NCBI GenBank assembly: GCA_002496725.1
Contig: DALI01000055.1
Span: 17,763 to 29,377, forward strand
DNA: 11,615 nucleotides
From: Euryarchaeota archaeon UBA181
Lineage (GTDB): Archaea > Thermoplasmatota > Poseidoniia > Poseidoniales > Thalassarchaeaceae
Direction of reading: 5' to 3'
Shown: one piece after another, positions 5,497 through 11,615 of the stretch
Numbering within the stretch: the first letter of the stretch is position 1
Layout: the number at the start of each line of letters is the position of its first letter
Program-made: the position numbers and the translations under genes
The notes under the pieces: generated by a model
Databases searched by the model: none
What the model was told of the DNA's origin: nothing
Seen by the model: the letters and a program-made list of their open reading frames with translations, nothing else

Positions 5497-7863
5497 GTGC
5501 GAGAAGTCAGAGCGGGCCTATTAGCGGCGTTATTTGTTCTGGCATCACTAAGCTCTCCAATCAATGCACAGGATAGTTCAAAGGAAATACTGATGAATGA
5601 TAATTTAGTTACAAATGGCACGGTATGGATTGGTTTCACATGCCGGGAAGTAGCGTGTCATGGCATGGAGCTTATTGTCTCACTTAATGGGGTCGAGACT
5701 GTCCATGAAGATCCTCATTTCGTACAATGGTCGGGCTTTGTAGTAGGCAATGTTTCTTGGACACTGTTGGCTGATTCTGGAGTAACTGTTTCCGAAATAA
5801 GGTTGGAAATGATCTTCAACTGGGATGATGAATGGACGGAACTTGTAGATTTACCTGATGTTGTCGCTGCACCTGGTAGTCAAGATGAATTTTCCTTAAT
5901 TGATACAATTTCCCCACACCAGTTCGCAACATATGATAATCCGTCTTTTGATAGTCTCCACTCAGCTAACTGTGATGGATATGGTCAGTGTCTCTTCCCT
6001 TCTTCTGAGAATTCATTTGGGGCCTTAAATGCCGACAATGATTATTGGTTGCCGGGAAATACACAAGGTACAGTGGAGGAATGGTATGATTCCATACAGA
6101 ACTGCAAAGCGTACAATGTTACAACGGAGGTGAAGGATTGTGATTTTGAGTGGTCTGATGGAATTCTCTATGTCGGGGCACTCGAAAATAAAAATGATAA
6201 GGATGCCGTAATGATCACCGGTAATCCAGGAGATATCATCCTCATTAACAGTCTAAGAGGTCCGGGAGACATTAGTATTGAGATTTGGGAAAGAGGAAAT
6301 GAGGTAAAATCTCTCATTGAAACACTAGACAAGGCGGACCTAGAGCACTATCTGGAATATCCTGCTGATGGCGAACTATGGATAAGAATAGTAGACCCCT
6401 CGGAGGAGGAGTATTCCCCCTATGAGCTTGAGATTATTCGTTATGACCAGAATTATGAGCGGTTATCTGAAGAACTTGCAGCGTCCCCAATTGGAGAGTT
6501 TTTTGATGGTGAATTTCTGCCATTCAAGTCTCAAGTAGATCCCAACAAGTTCCTTCCGATATTATATCGGGGACACGTAGGTTCCTCTGATTCAGATGGA
6601 GACTCCCTAAAATTTTCATCTGGAGCTAAAATTAGAATGGAGGCGTCCTGCTCATTTACAGGAGATATCAATGTTCAAATCTTACTTCATGGGATTAATG
6701 GCTCAATTCTTCCCCTTGATGTTGGGTGCAATGAGATTTTTGAGACGTCCGCAGACACTGATTCTGTGGAGATAATTATGACTACACAGAACATCACTGC
6801 CGGGTGGGCATTAATTCTTGATTCCCTCGATTCAGGAGATGGGAACATGATTGGAGATGCCCCTGACGTAATGTGGTCAGAAACGGAACCCTATTCTTAC
6901 TGGGGTCCACTAGTTCCAGGGCCAGTCGGTGCTTCTCCGTACTCCGGTTCGGTTGGGATTGGGGATTCAATTGATATTCACCCCTTTGAGATATCTGATG
7001 AGAATGGATCCATGGTTTTACTTAATTCGGTAATTGACTCCAGGGTAACGTACCAGATTCAATCATTAGATCAGGAAACATGGCAGATTTTGAATTACAC
7101 CAATGGAACAGTGATTAGTCTGCCAAAGGGGATTCATGCGATTAGGGTAGAGGGACTTTTCCCCATTATGGCGGATGTCACTTATTCCTTCGTTATCGTA
7201 TATCTAGGAGAAGATGTACCTGATGAGGGAGAGTACAGAGATTTATCACACTTATTTACTAACTTCTATGTGCTTATCGGAATTATCATGCTACTTCCAT
7301 TGGCAGTGGTCACATGGTGGAATAGATCAAGTTTATTTGGAGCTAGAAAAAACGAATACGCCCTTGGAGAGCATGAGATTCGGAGATTAAGGAGCCTCAG
7401 GGAAAGGTTATCAATTTCTGCAAAAGAGTCAGAAATAGATCAAGAGGATGTTGAAAACGCCTTAAGGAAGCTAGGAGATAGCCCTTGGGAAGGAGTCCTC
7501 GGTGAATGGGGGGAACCGCTTCTAAATTATATGACCGAACAGATTGAAATTTGCTCATGGGGAGTGCCTGGAGGTGATTTCCTTATTGTAGGAATTAGGA
7601 CTTTCGAATCGGAATGGAAGTTGGCCGCGATGTCCGTTGGCTCTCCTGAGGGATCGCATGTGACGGTCAGGGGAGTTAGTCCGAGTCATTTATTTGAAGA
7701 CGGAGAGATTTTCCTAGATTCGCTAGCCCCCCATAGCAAGAAGTTCCTAAGGCTGACAATCGGAGGAGACCCCTCCAGTATAGAGTTGGAAGTCTCTGGA
7801 CTGGTGGAAGGGGAGTCATTAGCGGCTGTACCTAGGCAGGCACTTGTTTGGGAGGAGGAATGA
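5497..7863 (+). CDS. Large secreted single-pass membrane protein with PPC-like ectodomain and cytoplasmic tail
   Basis: No named family is recognised. The GTG at 5497 gives 788 residues beginning with a clear signal peptide (basic start, core AGLLAALFVLASLSSP, cleavage near INA-Q). GTG at 5476 is the other candidate. The frame runs open back to an ATG at 5269, but that would place about 76 non-signal residues in front and overlap arcS. The ectodomain (about 27-587) is acidic, has many Asn glycosylation sequons and several Cys pairs. It includes a beta-sandwich stretch resembling PPC-type domains: DAVMITGNPGDIILINSL, later LEYPADGELWIRIVDPSEEE, then YELEII. One membrane helix (FYVLIGIIMLLPLAVVTWW, about 590-608) is followed by a cytoplasmic tail of about 173 residues with a charged helix (HEIRRLRSLRERLS). 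The stop abuts the dnaJ stop with no spacer. A surface receptor, sensor or adhesin would fit. Confidence 0.78.
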   Translation: MREVRAGLLAALFVLASLSSPINAQDSSKEILMNDNLVTNGTVWIGFTCREVACHGMELIVSLNGVETVHEDPHFVQWSGFVVGNVSWTLLADSGVTVSEIRLEMIFNWDDEWTELVDLPDVVAAPGSQDEFSLIDTISPHQFATYDNPSFDSLHSANCDGYGQCLFPSSENSFGALNADNDYWLPGNTQGTVEEWYDSIQNCKAYNVTTEVKDCDFEWSDGILYVGALENKNDKDAVMITGNPGDIILINSLRGPGDISIEIWERGNEVKSLIETLDKADLEHYLEYPADGELWIRIVDPSEEEYSPYELEIIRYDQNYERLSEELAASPIGEFFDGEFLPFKSQVDPNKFLPILYRGHVGSSDSDGDSLKFSSGAKIRMEASCSFTGDINVQILLHGINGSILPLDVGCNEIFETSADTDSVEIIMTTQNITAGWALILDSLDSGDGNMIGDAPDVMWSETEPYSYWGPLVPGPVGASPYSGSVGIGDSIDIHPFEISDENGSMVLLNSVIDSRVTYQIQSLDQETWQILNYTNGTVISLPKGIHAIRVEGLFPIMADVTYSFVIVYLGEDVPDEGEYRDLSHLFTNFYVLIGIIMLLPLAVVTWWNRSSLFGARKNEYALGEHEIRRLRSLRERLSISAKESEIDQEDVENALRKLGDSPWEGVLGEWGEPLLNYMTEQIEICSWGVPGGDFLIVGIRTFESEWKLAAMSVGSPEGSHVTVRGVSPSHLFEDGEIFLDSLAPHSKKFLRLTIGGDPSSIELEVSGLVEGESLAAVPRQALVWEEE

Positions 7864-9003
7864 TCAGTTCCTTCTCCTAGATGCCTCATCTCTAATTCTC
7901 TGCTCTATTTTTTCTATATCGGTTCCTAGGATATTTGACATTGAGGAAAACATCTTTTTTTCTTTCTTAGAGAGTTTCCCGGGCATATCAAGTTTCAGAA
8001 CGACCATCACTGAACCTCTTCTACTACTACCTTGGTGAGGAAGACCCCTTCCCTTGATCTCAATTGTATCACCAGGCTGAGAACCAGCATTGATGTTAAT
8101 CGCGAGTTTCTTGCCGTCAATATGCGGAATTTCTATCTTTGAGCCCAAGACCATGTCTGAGAAGCCTATTGGGAGCCCCATCAAAAGGTCTGAAGAGTCC
8201 CTCTCGAACCAGGGGTGCCTCTGCATATCAATCTCAATATAGAGATCCCCTGGAGACCCATTTTCCATCTTGGGGGCGCCGCCATAACCCCTCATCCGGA
8301 GTCTGACCCCTGAAGAAACACCGGGTGGAATAGTGAATTTAACCTTCTTACTTTGGTGATATCTTCCTTGACCATTACATGAATCGCAGGGATCTTGGAT
8401 CAGCTTACCTTTGCCATTACAAGATGGGCAATCTGAAACCGCTCTCTGCGTGAATGGACCTAGTCTTTCAACCCTCTCAATCCTACCCCTTCCCTCGCAA
8501 CCAGGGCATGTTCTAACATTGGAAGGATCTTTCGAACCCGAACCATCGCATTCTTTGCATTGCCTGAGTGCTTCGATTTCAACCTCATCCTCTGCCCCGT
8601 CCATAGCAACTTGGAATGGAACAGAATGGCGATAGATCAAATCGTCGCCCTTACTCCTTCTCCTTCCTCTTGAGGATCCGAAAAATTGATTGAATATTCC
8701 ATCGAAACCCCCTCCGAAGAGATCTTCCATACTGATGTTAACCCCTTGGAATCCACCGGGCCCAAACGGAGATGAACCAGCACCGCCATGGCCGAATGTA
8801 TCGTACTTCCTCCGTTCGTCTGGACTGGAGAGTATTGCATAGGCTTCTTGGACTTCTTTGAATTTCTTCTCGGCCTCGGAATCATCGGGATTTTTGTCTG
8901 GATGAAACTTTCTTGCTAATGAACGAAAAGCTTTCCTTATGTCTCCCTCGGAAGCATTTCTACTCACTCCTAGAACTTCGTAGTAGTCCCTCTTCTGCGA
9001 CAT
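7864..9003 (-). CDS. dnaJ: Chaperone protein DnaJ (Hsp40, type I)
   Basis: This co-chaperone stimulates the ATPase of DnaK and delivers unfolded clients to it in the cytoplasm. The 379-aa protein has the full type I layout. The J domain (about 5-70) carries the essential HPD at 34-36. A Gly/Phe-rich linker covers 71-110. The zinc-finger region has four CxxCxGxG repeats starting at Cys149, Cys166, Cys192 and Cys206, with all eight cysteines present. Two C-terminal beta domains bind substrate (FTIPPGVSSGVRLRMRGYG at 223-241, and GDLYIEIDMQRHPWFERDSSDL at 252-273 in part), and a basic tail ends SRRRN. Length is standard. Archaeal DnaJ is generally regarded as acquired from bacteria. Neither dnaK nor grpE is adjacent here. 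The gene follows the membrane/zinc-ribbon gene by 39 bp, and an inverted repeat lies between them. The ATG at 9003 gives the canonical N-terminus (KRDYYEVLGV). Confidence 0.97.
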   Translation of the reverse strand: MSQKRDYYEVLGVSRNASEGDIRKAFRSLARKFHPDKNPDDSEAEKKFKEVQEAYAILSSPDERRKYDTFGHGGAGSSPFGPGGFQGVNISMEDLFGGGFDGIFNQFFGSSRGRRRSKGDDLIYRHSVPFQVAMDGAEDEVEIEALRQCKECDGSGSKDPSNVRTCPGCEGRGRIERVERLGPFTQRAVSDCPSCNGKGKLIQDPCDSCNGQGRYHQSKKVKFTIPPGVSSGVRLRMRGYGGAPKMENGSPGDLYIEIDMQRHPWFERDSSDLLMGLPIGFSDMVLGSKIEIPHIDGKKLAININAGSQPGDTIEIKGRGLPHQGSSRRGSVMVVLKLDMPGKLSKKEKKMFSSMSNILGTDIEKIEQRIRDEASRRRN

Positions 9004-9018
9004 GATGATACTGGCTAA

Positions 9019-9047
9019 AGTAGGGGTGATTTGAATCGTTCCCTACT
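9019..9047 (-). promoter_or_regulatory. Inverted repeat / stem-loop in the dnaJ leader
   Basis: AGTAGGG (9019-9025) and CCCTACT (9041-9047) are perfect 7-bp inverted arms. Between them lies a second small dyad, GATT-TG-AATC (9028-9037), so the two can stack into one longer imperfect hairpin with a small internal loop. It spans the stop codon (9043-9045) of the upstream gene and ends 15 nt before the dnaJ ATG. No T-run follows it on the minus strand. The sequence does not match the bacterial CIRCE consensus. Possible roles are a repressor operator, an RNA thermometer-type hairpin or an mRNA processing site. Confidence 0.45.
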
Positions 9048-9807
9048 CAATCAGATAATTTCCACATGAAGTGCAATACTGTGAACCGCCATTGTTCAAT
9101 GTCCCGCACTGATTGCAGGATACTACTGTTCGGGAATTTTTAGAGGGGATATTGGTATTCCAAAGGCTATCCTCATTAGTGGCCTTTGATTTGGATTTCT
9201 TTGATTTTTCACTGACTCTTAATCTGGCTTTTTCTTCTCTCATATTCCTCTTTTCAAGCCTCTTTCTGGCAGAGTTATCCAGAATTGAATTGATGGTTTT
9301 TGTGATAGAAAAACCCGATGCCTTTTCCTTCGATACATTCAGATTTTCCTCATCCACTATAGTCTGGAGACCTGAAACACGAACATCCGCCTTGTAATCC
9401 TCTTCCACCTCGGATTCATTCATCTCAGTATTCAAACTACCAATTCTACCTGACATCCTAACATTAACTTTGGAGCTAATTCTCTTATTGGAAGATGATG
9501 CCTTTGCCTCGAGTTTCTCAAGTGCCCTATCTGATTTTTCATCCCACAATCCCTTGTCTTCGCTCCTGTATGTCTTTGTTAGTCTCTTAATTGCTCTTGA
9601 CCTATGGAACTCATGATCCTCAACTCTTGAGTATCTGAATAGCATAAAGGCACCTAATATCAGGGCAATAGCATGTATTGAGACCTGCATTACGATATCC
9701 TCTGAAATTACTTCTTCGATTGCCGGCAAACCGAATCTAATCGCCACTAAGCATAATGTGGGTGCAAACAATAATGCCAACGAGATGGCAGGAGAACGAT
9801 TGGACAT
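9043..9807 (-). CDS. Two-TM membrane protein with cytoplasmic charged region and C-terminal zinc ribbon
   Basis: No named family is recognised for this 254-aa protein. The N-terminus has two membrane helices (about 7-27 and 39-58, LFAPTLCLVAIRFG and SIHAIALILGAFMLF) joined by an acidic loop (EEVISED). The basic segment after helix 2 (RSRAIKRLTK) suggests both termini are cytoplasmic. Residues 60-228 are highly charged and probably partly disordered or coiled, ending in a Lys/Arg/Ser-rich stretch (KRLEKRNMREEKARLRVSEK). The tail is a compact zinc ribbon, Cys231-x2-Cys234 and Cys245-x2-Cys248 (CNQCGTLNNGGSQYCTSCG), of the stand-alone zinc-ribbon type. It starts at an ATG at 9807 and is followed after 39 bp by dnaJ on the same strand, so the two may be cotranscribed. 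It is divergent from the UPF0201 gene. The function is unknown; the ribbon may recruit a nucleic acid or a protein to the membrane. Confidence 0.78.
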   Translation of the reverse strand: MSNRSPAISLALLFAPTLCLVAIRFGLPAIEEVISEDIVMQVSIHAIALILGAFMLFRYSRVEDHEFHRSRAIKRLTKTYRSEDKGLWDEKSDRALEKLEAKASSSNKRISSKVNVRMSGRIGSLNTEMNESEVEEDYKADVRVSGLQTIVDEENLNVSKEKASGFSITKTINSILDNSARKRLEKRNMREEKARLRVSEKSKKSKSKATNEDSLWNTNIPSKNSRTVVSCNQCGTLNNGGSQYCTSCGNYLIE

Positions 9808-9897
9808 AGTGAGTCCCTAGAAATTAACCATTTGAATCATTCGCGTACATGGGACTGTCATGAACACAACTTTCAGCCTAGCTGCGCTCGGGACAAC

Positions 9898-10410
9898 GTG
9901 ATTAGGGAGATCGAAGTCTCTACGACCTTACAGCCTTACGAGAACCTAGACATGGTAGTTAAGTCTGTGAAAACACTATTCCCTGATTGGGATGCCAAAC
10001 TTCCTGATAGAAAAAATGACTTCCCGGTAGTTGGCGGACCTCAAATTATCCATGGGCTATCTTCTTCACTAGATCATTTTCTTGATGCTTTGAGAAGGCA
10101 ATCAATACTTGATACTGCACTGGATGCTATGACAATGGAGGGGGATAACAATATGTGTGATTTTTCAATTTCTAGATTGGCGTCATTGGCTGGCAAGGTA
10201 TCTTTCACTCTTGGAGAGAGAGCACTTGGAGGAAATATCGATATTTCGATAAGTGGGAGTGATTTGCTCTTGTGGTTTGAATCGTCGACATGGCATCAGG
10301 GCAGAAGGGGAGTCCCTCGTAGCTCCGGAGATGACTTTGCAATGCATAGAGATGGTAGTTCTAGCGAGTGGTTCGACAGAAGGGGCGATGCAGTCAGTAG
10401 GGGAGAGTAG
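9898..10410 (+). CDS. UPF0201 family protein (archaeal, predicted RNA-binding)
   Basis: This archaea-specific family has a small alpha/beta fold. It has been predicted to bind RNA, but its role is not established, and in some archaea it is linked or fused to a dephospho-CoA kinase gene. The GTG at 9898 gives 170 residues starting MIREIEVSTTLQPYENLDMV, the usual family beginning (beta strand, then helix before LFPD). The TTG 66 bp upstream adds residues without resemblance. Diagnostic blocks are LRRQSILDTALDAM (about 65-78), ISRLASLAGKVSF (91-103), LGGNIDISI (110-118) and the C-terminal SSTWHQGRRGVP (129-140), equivalent to the family's W-x-P-x-T-x-x-G region. About 30 extra residues, rich in Ser, Asp and Arg, follow; these overlap the convergent gene by 17 bp and may have arisen by loss of an earlier stop. 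No dephospho-CoA kinase gene is adjacent. Confidence 0.78.
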   Translation: MIREIEVSTTLQPYENLDMVVKSVKTLFPDWDAKLPDRKNDFPVVGGPQIIHGLSSSLDHFLDALRRQSILDTALDAMTMEGDNNMCDFSISRLASLAGKVSFTLGERALGGNIDISISGSDLLLWFESSTWHQGRRGVPRSSGDDFAMHRDGSSSEWFDRRGDAVSRGE

Positions 10411-11380
10411 CCGGAAAGCCGTCTCTGTGCCAATTCTCAATAGTTGAAACATCTGCGGGTAACCACTTCACATCCAGAAGGCTGTCTTGCGACAACCAGC
10501 GTAATTCTTCATGTTCATTCAGGACTATATCTTGTTCATGCACTATTCCGCAGTCGAAAATATGTAGATTGACATCCCTATCCGGATACTGGTAATCGAT
10601 CTCACAGACCTTTCGATTGGGAATAATAGTGATGCCGAGTTCTTCCTCTATTTCTCTGGCTAACGCCACCTTGAGTGATTCTCCTGACTCTACCTTACCT
10701 CCTGGAAATTCCCACCAACCTGACCAAGCATCTCCCTTGGGCCTCATGCATGACAATAGGCTTCCTTTCGAGTTTCTTATCATGGCCCCAACTACGGTCA
10801 ATTTAGGCCTTCTTAACATCAGCATAACGGCCCTCAGAACGATCTCTTTCTGTCTACTGATGTGTATCTCTCTCATTTTTGGAAGATGGATGAAAAGTAT
10901 TGGTACCGAGAGATTCGAACAAGAATAGAGTGTTCTGAAGAACGTTTCATTACAGACATAGCCGCCTGCATCTTGACTCCACTCGACATCCTCATCTTGA
11001 TCAAATTCATCGTCAAAATTCTGTATGCTTACAGTGGTTTCAATTATTTCTGGAGCACCATCATGTATTTTTCCTTCTACGATCAATCTTCCTGAATTAT
11101 CTTCATCCAGCATTGAGATTCTATTTTTGGCGAATCTCTCAAGAAGTATCTTCTTAGATTTTCTAGATAGCCCCAAGTGAAGAACTGCATCAAATCCACC
11201 ATCTCTCAGAAGCTCCGATGACTCAATCGTACCTCTTTCATCCACAGAGAGTATTCTACTCACGATTTCTATATTTTCTATTCTGGATTTAGAAATATCT
11301 TTTACTACTTCTGAGGACTCATTGATCTCTAATCCATGGAATGGCTCGAATCCGGTTAGCAGTATTCTCGGAGTACGCAT
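10394..11380 (-). CDS. pcp: Fusion protein: pyroglutamyl peptidase (peptidase C15) + MutT-like Nudix hydrolase
   Basis: From the ATG at 11380 this is one uninterrupted frame of 328 residues with two enzymes. Residues 1-190 form a C15 pyrrolidone carboxyl peptidase, which removes N-terminal pyroglutamate from peptides. It shows TGFEPFHG (9-16), Glu81 in LLERFAKNR, Cys143 in DAGGYVCNETFF and His165 in LFIHLP, so the Glu-Cys-His triad is complete and nearly in register with the Bacillus enzyme (81/144/168). Residues 194-328 are a Nudix domain, with an exact Gx5Ex7REUxEExGU box at 228-250 (GKVESGE, then REIEEELGI). WWEFPGG before the box and LRWLSQDSL...WLPAD near the end point to the MutT/NudG group, which hydrolyses damaged or unusual nucleoside triphosphates. 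An ATG at 11440 would add 20 unconserved residues. The linker KLTVVGAMI joins the domains without a break. The 3' end overlaps the UPF0201 gene by 17 bp. Confidence 0.88.
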   Translation of the reverse strand: MRTPRILLTGFEPFHGLEINESSEVVKDISKSRIENIEIVSRILSVDERGTIESSELLRDGGFDAVLHLGLSRKSKKILLERFAKNRISMLDEDNSGRLIVEGKIHDGAPEIIETTVSIQNFDDEFDQDEDVEWSQDAGGYVCNETFFRTLYSCSNLSVPILFIHLPKMREIHISRQKEIVLRAVMLMLRRPKLTVVGAMIRNSKGSLLSCMRPKGDAWSGWWEFPGGKVESGESLKVALAREIEEELGITIIPNRKVCEIDYQYPDRDVNLHIFDCGIVHEQDIVLNEHEELRWLSQDSLLDVKWLPADVSTIENWHRDGFPATLPY

Positions 11381-11420
11381 GTGTGCCTCGGACAGATGGT
11401 TAGAATTGTCTTTTTCGGGT

Positions 11421-11428
11421 CTTATATC
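11421..11428. promoter_or_regulatory. Candidate shared TATA element between divergent genes
   Basis: CTTATATC contains TTATAT at 11422-11427. It lies about 40 bp from the ATG at 11467 on the plus strand and about 43 bp from the ATG at 11380 on the minus strand. With the usual 26-bp offset from TATA to transcription start, both genes would have short leaders of about 15 nt. The symmetry favours 11380 over 11440 as the start of the Pcp-Nudix gene, because 11440 would lie on the far side of the element. Sequence inspection only. Confidence 0.28.
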
Positions 11429-11466
11429 AGTCACATTCATTCATATCGACATTCTCCAGAAGCATA

Positions 11467-11615
11467 ATGGAACACGATTACGTTGTCATACTCCCTACTG
11501 AAGAAGAGGAGGATGAAGTGACTACCAGAGGGGTCATTATGGTAATTTGGAATGAGTTGAGCGGAGGAGTGGGGCCATGGGGTGCCCTTAGGCCACTAGT
11601 TGCAGTTCTCCTCTC
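11467..11615 (+). CDS. 5' end of an unrecognised gene (partial)
   Basis: An ATG at 11467 opens a frame that runs to the window edge without a stop, giving 49 residues. The protein begins MEHDYVVILPTEEEEDEV, with an acidic run, then has a hydrophobic stretch (GVIMVIWNEL) and GGVGPWGALRPLVAVLL. The second hydrophobic part could be the start of a membrane helix or a buried strand-helix unit; too little is present to tell. It is divergent from the Pcp-Nudix gene, with 86 bp between the two ATGs, and a TATA-like element about 40 bp upstream supports this start. No family recognised. Confidence 0.5.
   Translation, partial: MEHDYVVILPTEEEEDEVTTRGVIMVIWNELSGGVGPWGALRPLVAVLL

Noticed and set aside
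5436..5639. N-terminal extension of ArcS by 68 codons
   Set aside because: The extra residues overlap the signal-peptide region of the divergent gene and lack any TGT-like sequence; MDESNN at 5435 leads directly into the family region.
9019..9047. CIRCE-type heat-shock operator before dnaJ
   Set aside because: The arms (AGTAGGG/CCCTACT) do not resemble the CIRCE consensus TTAGCACTC-N9-GAGTGCTAA; only the general inverted-repeat form is shared.
9113..9397. 94-codon plus-strand open frame rich in Phe/Leu/Ser
   Set aside because: Antisense to the Lys/Glu-rich part of the membrane zinc-ribbon gene, which automatically gives a hydrophobic-looking complement.

Overview
The window reads as a piece of a euryarchaeal chromosome, most likely from the marine Thermoplasmatota (Marine Group II/III type). 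The evidence is a eukaryote/archaeal-type ribosomal protein S15, an archaeosine synthase (ArcS), an archaea-specific UPF0201 protein, the tail of an archaeal-type glutamyl-tRNA synthetase, and large secreted proteins held by C-terminal membrane segments. The archaeal assignment is strong. The Marine Group placement is an inference from overall style. Coding density is very high and there is no gene-free stretch of 300 bases. I see no IS element, CRISPR array, rRNA or tRNA gene.

Layout. 1-138 (+): C-terminus of a GluRS-like gene. 217-2214 (+): secreted, membrane-anchored protein with a cytoplasmic zinc ribbon. 2215-5435 (-): a three-gene run, transcribed arcS, then rps15, then an unrecognised 286-aa protein. 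About 5497-7863 (+): a second large secreted single-pass protein, divergent from arcS. 7864-9807 (-): a membrane/zinc-ribbon protein followed by dnaJ. About 9898-10410 (+): UPF0201 protein. 10394-11380 (-): a fusion of pyroglutamyl peptidase (C15) with a MutT-like Nudix hydrolase. 11467-end (+): start of an unrecognised gene.

The genes mostly serve translation and quality control: tRNA charging (GluRS), tRNA modification (ArcS), the ribosome (S15), protein folding (DnaJ), and a two-domain enzyme whose halves both belong to damage-removal families. Two large envelope proteins flank the arcS-rps15 run. Two convergent gene pairs abut at their stop codons with no base between them, and a third overlaps by 17 bp. 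Inverted repeats lie between the co-directional pairs arcS/rps15 and membrane-zinc-ribbon/dnaJ and may be RNA-level or operator control sites.

The most unusual item is the Pcp-Nudix fusion, with all catalytic motifs visible in both halves.
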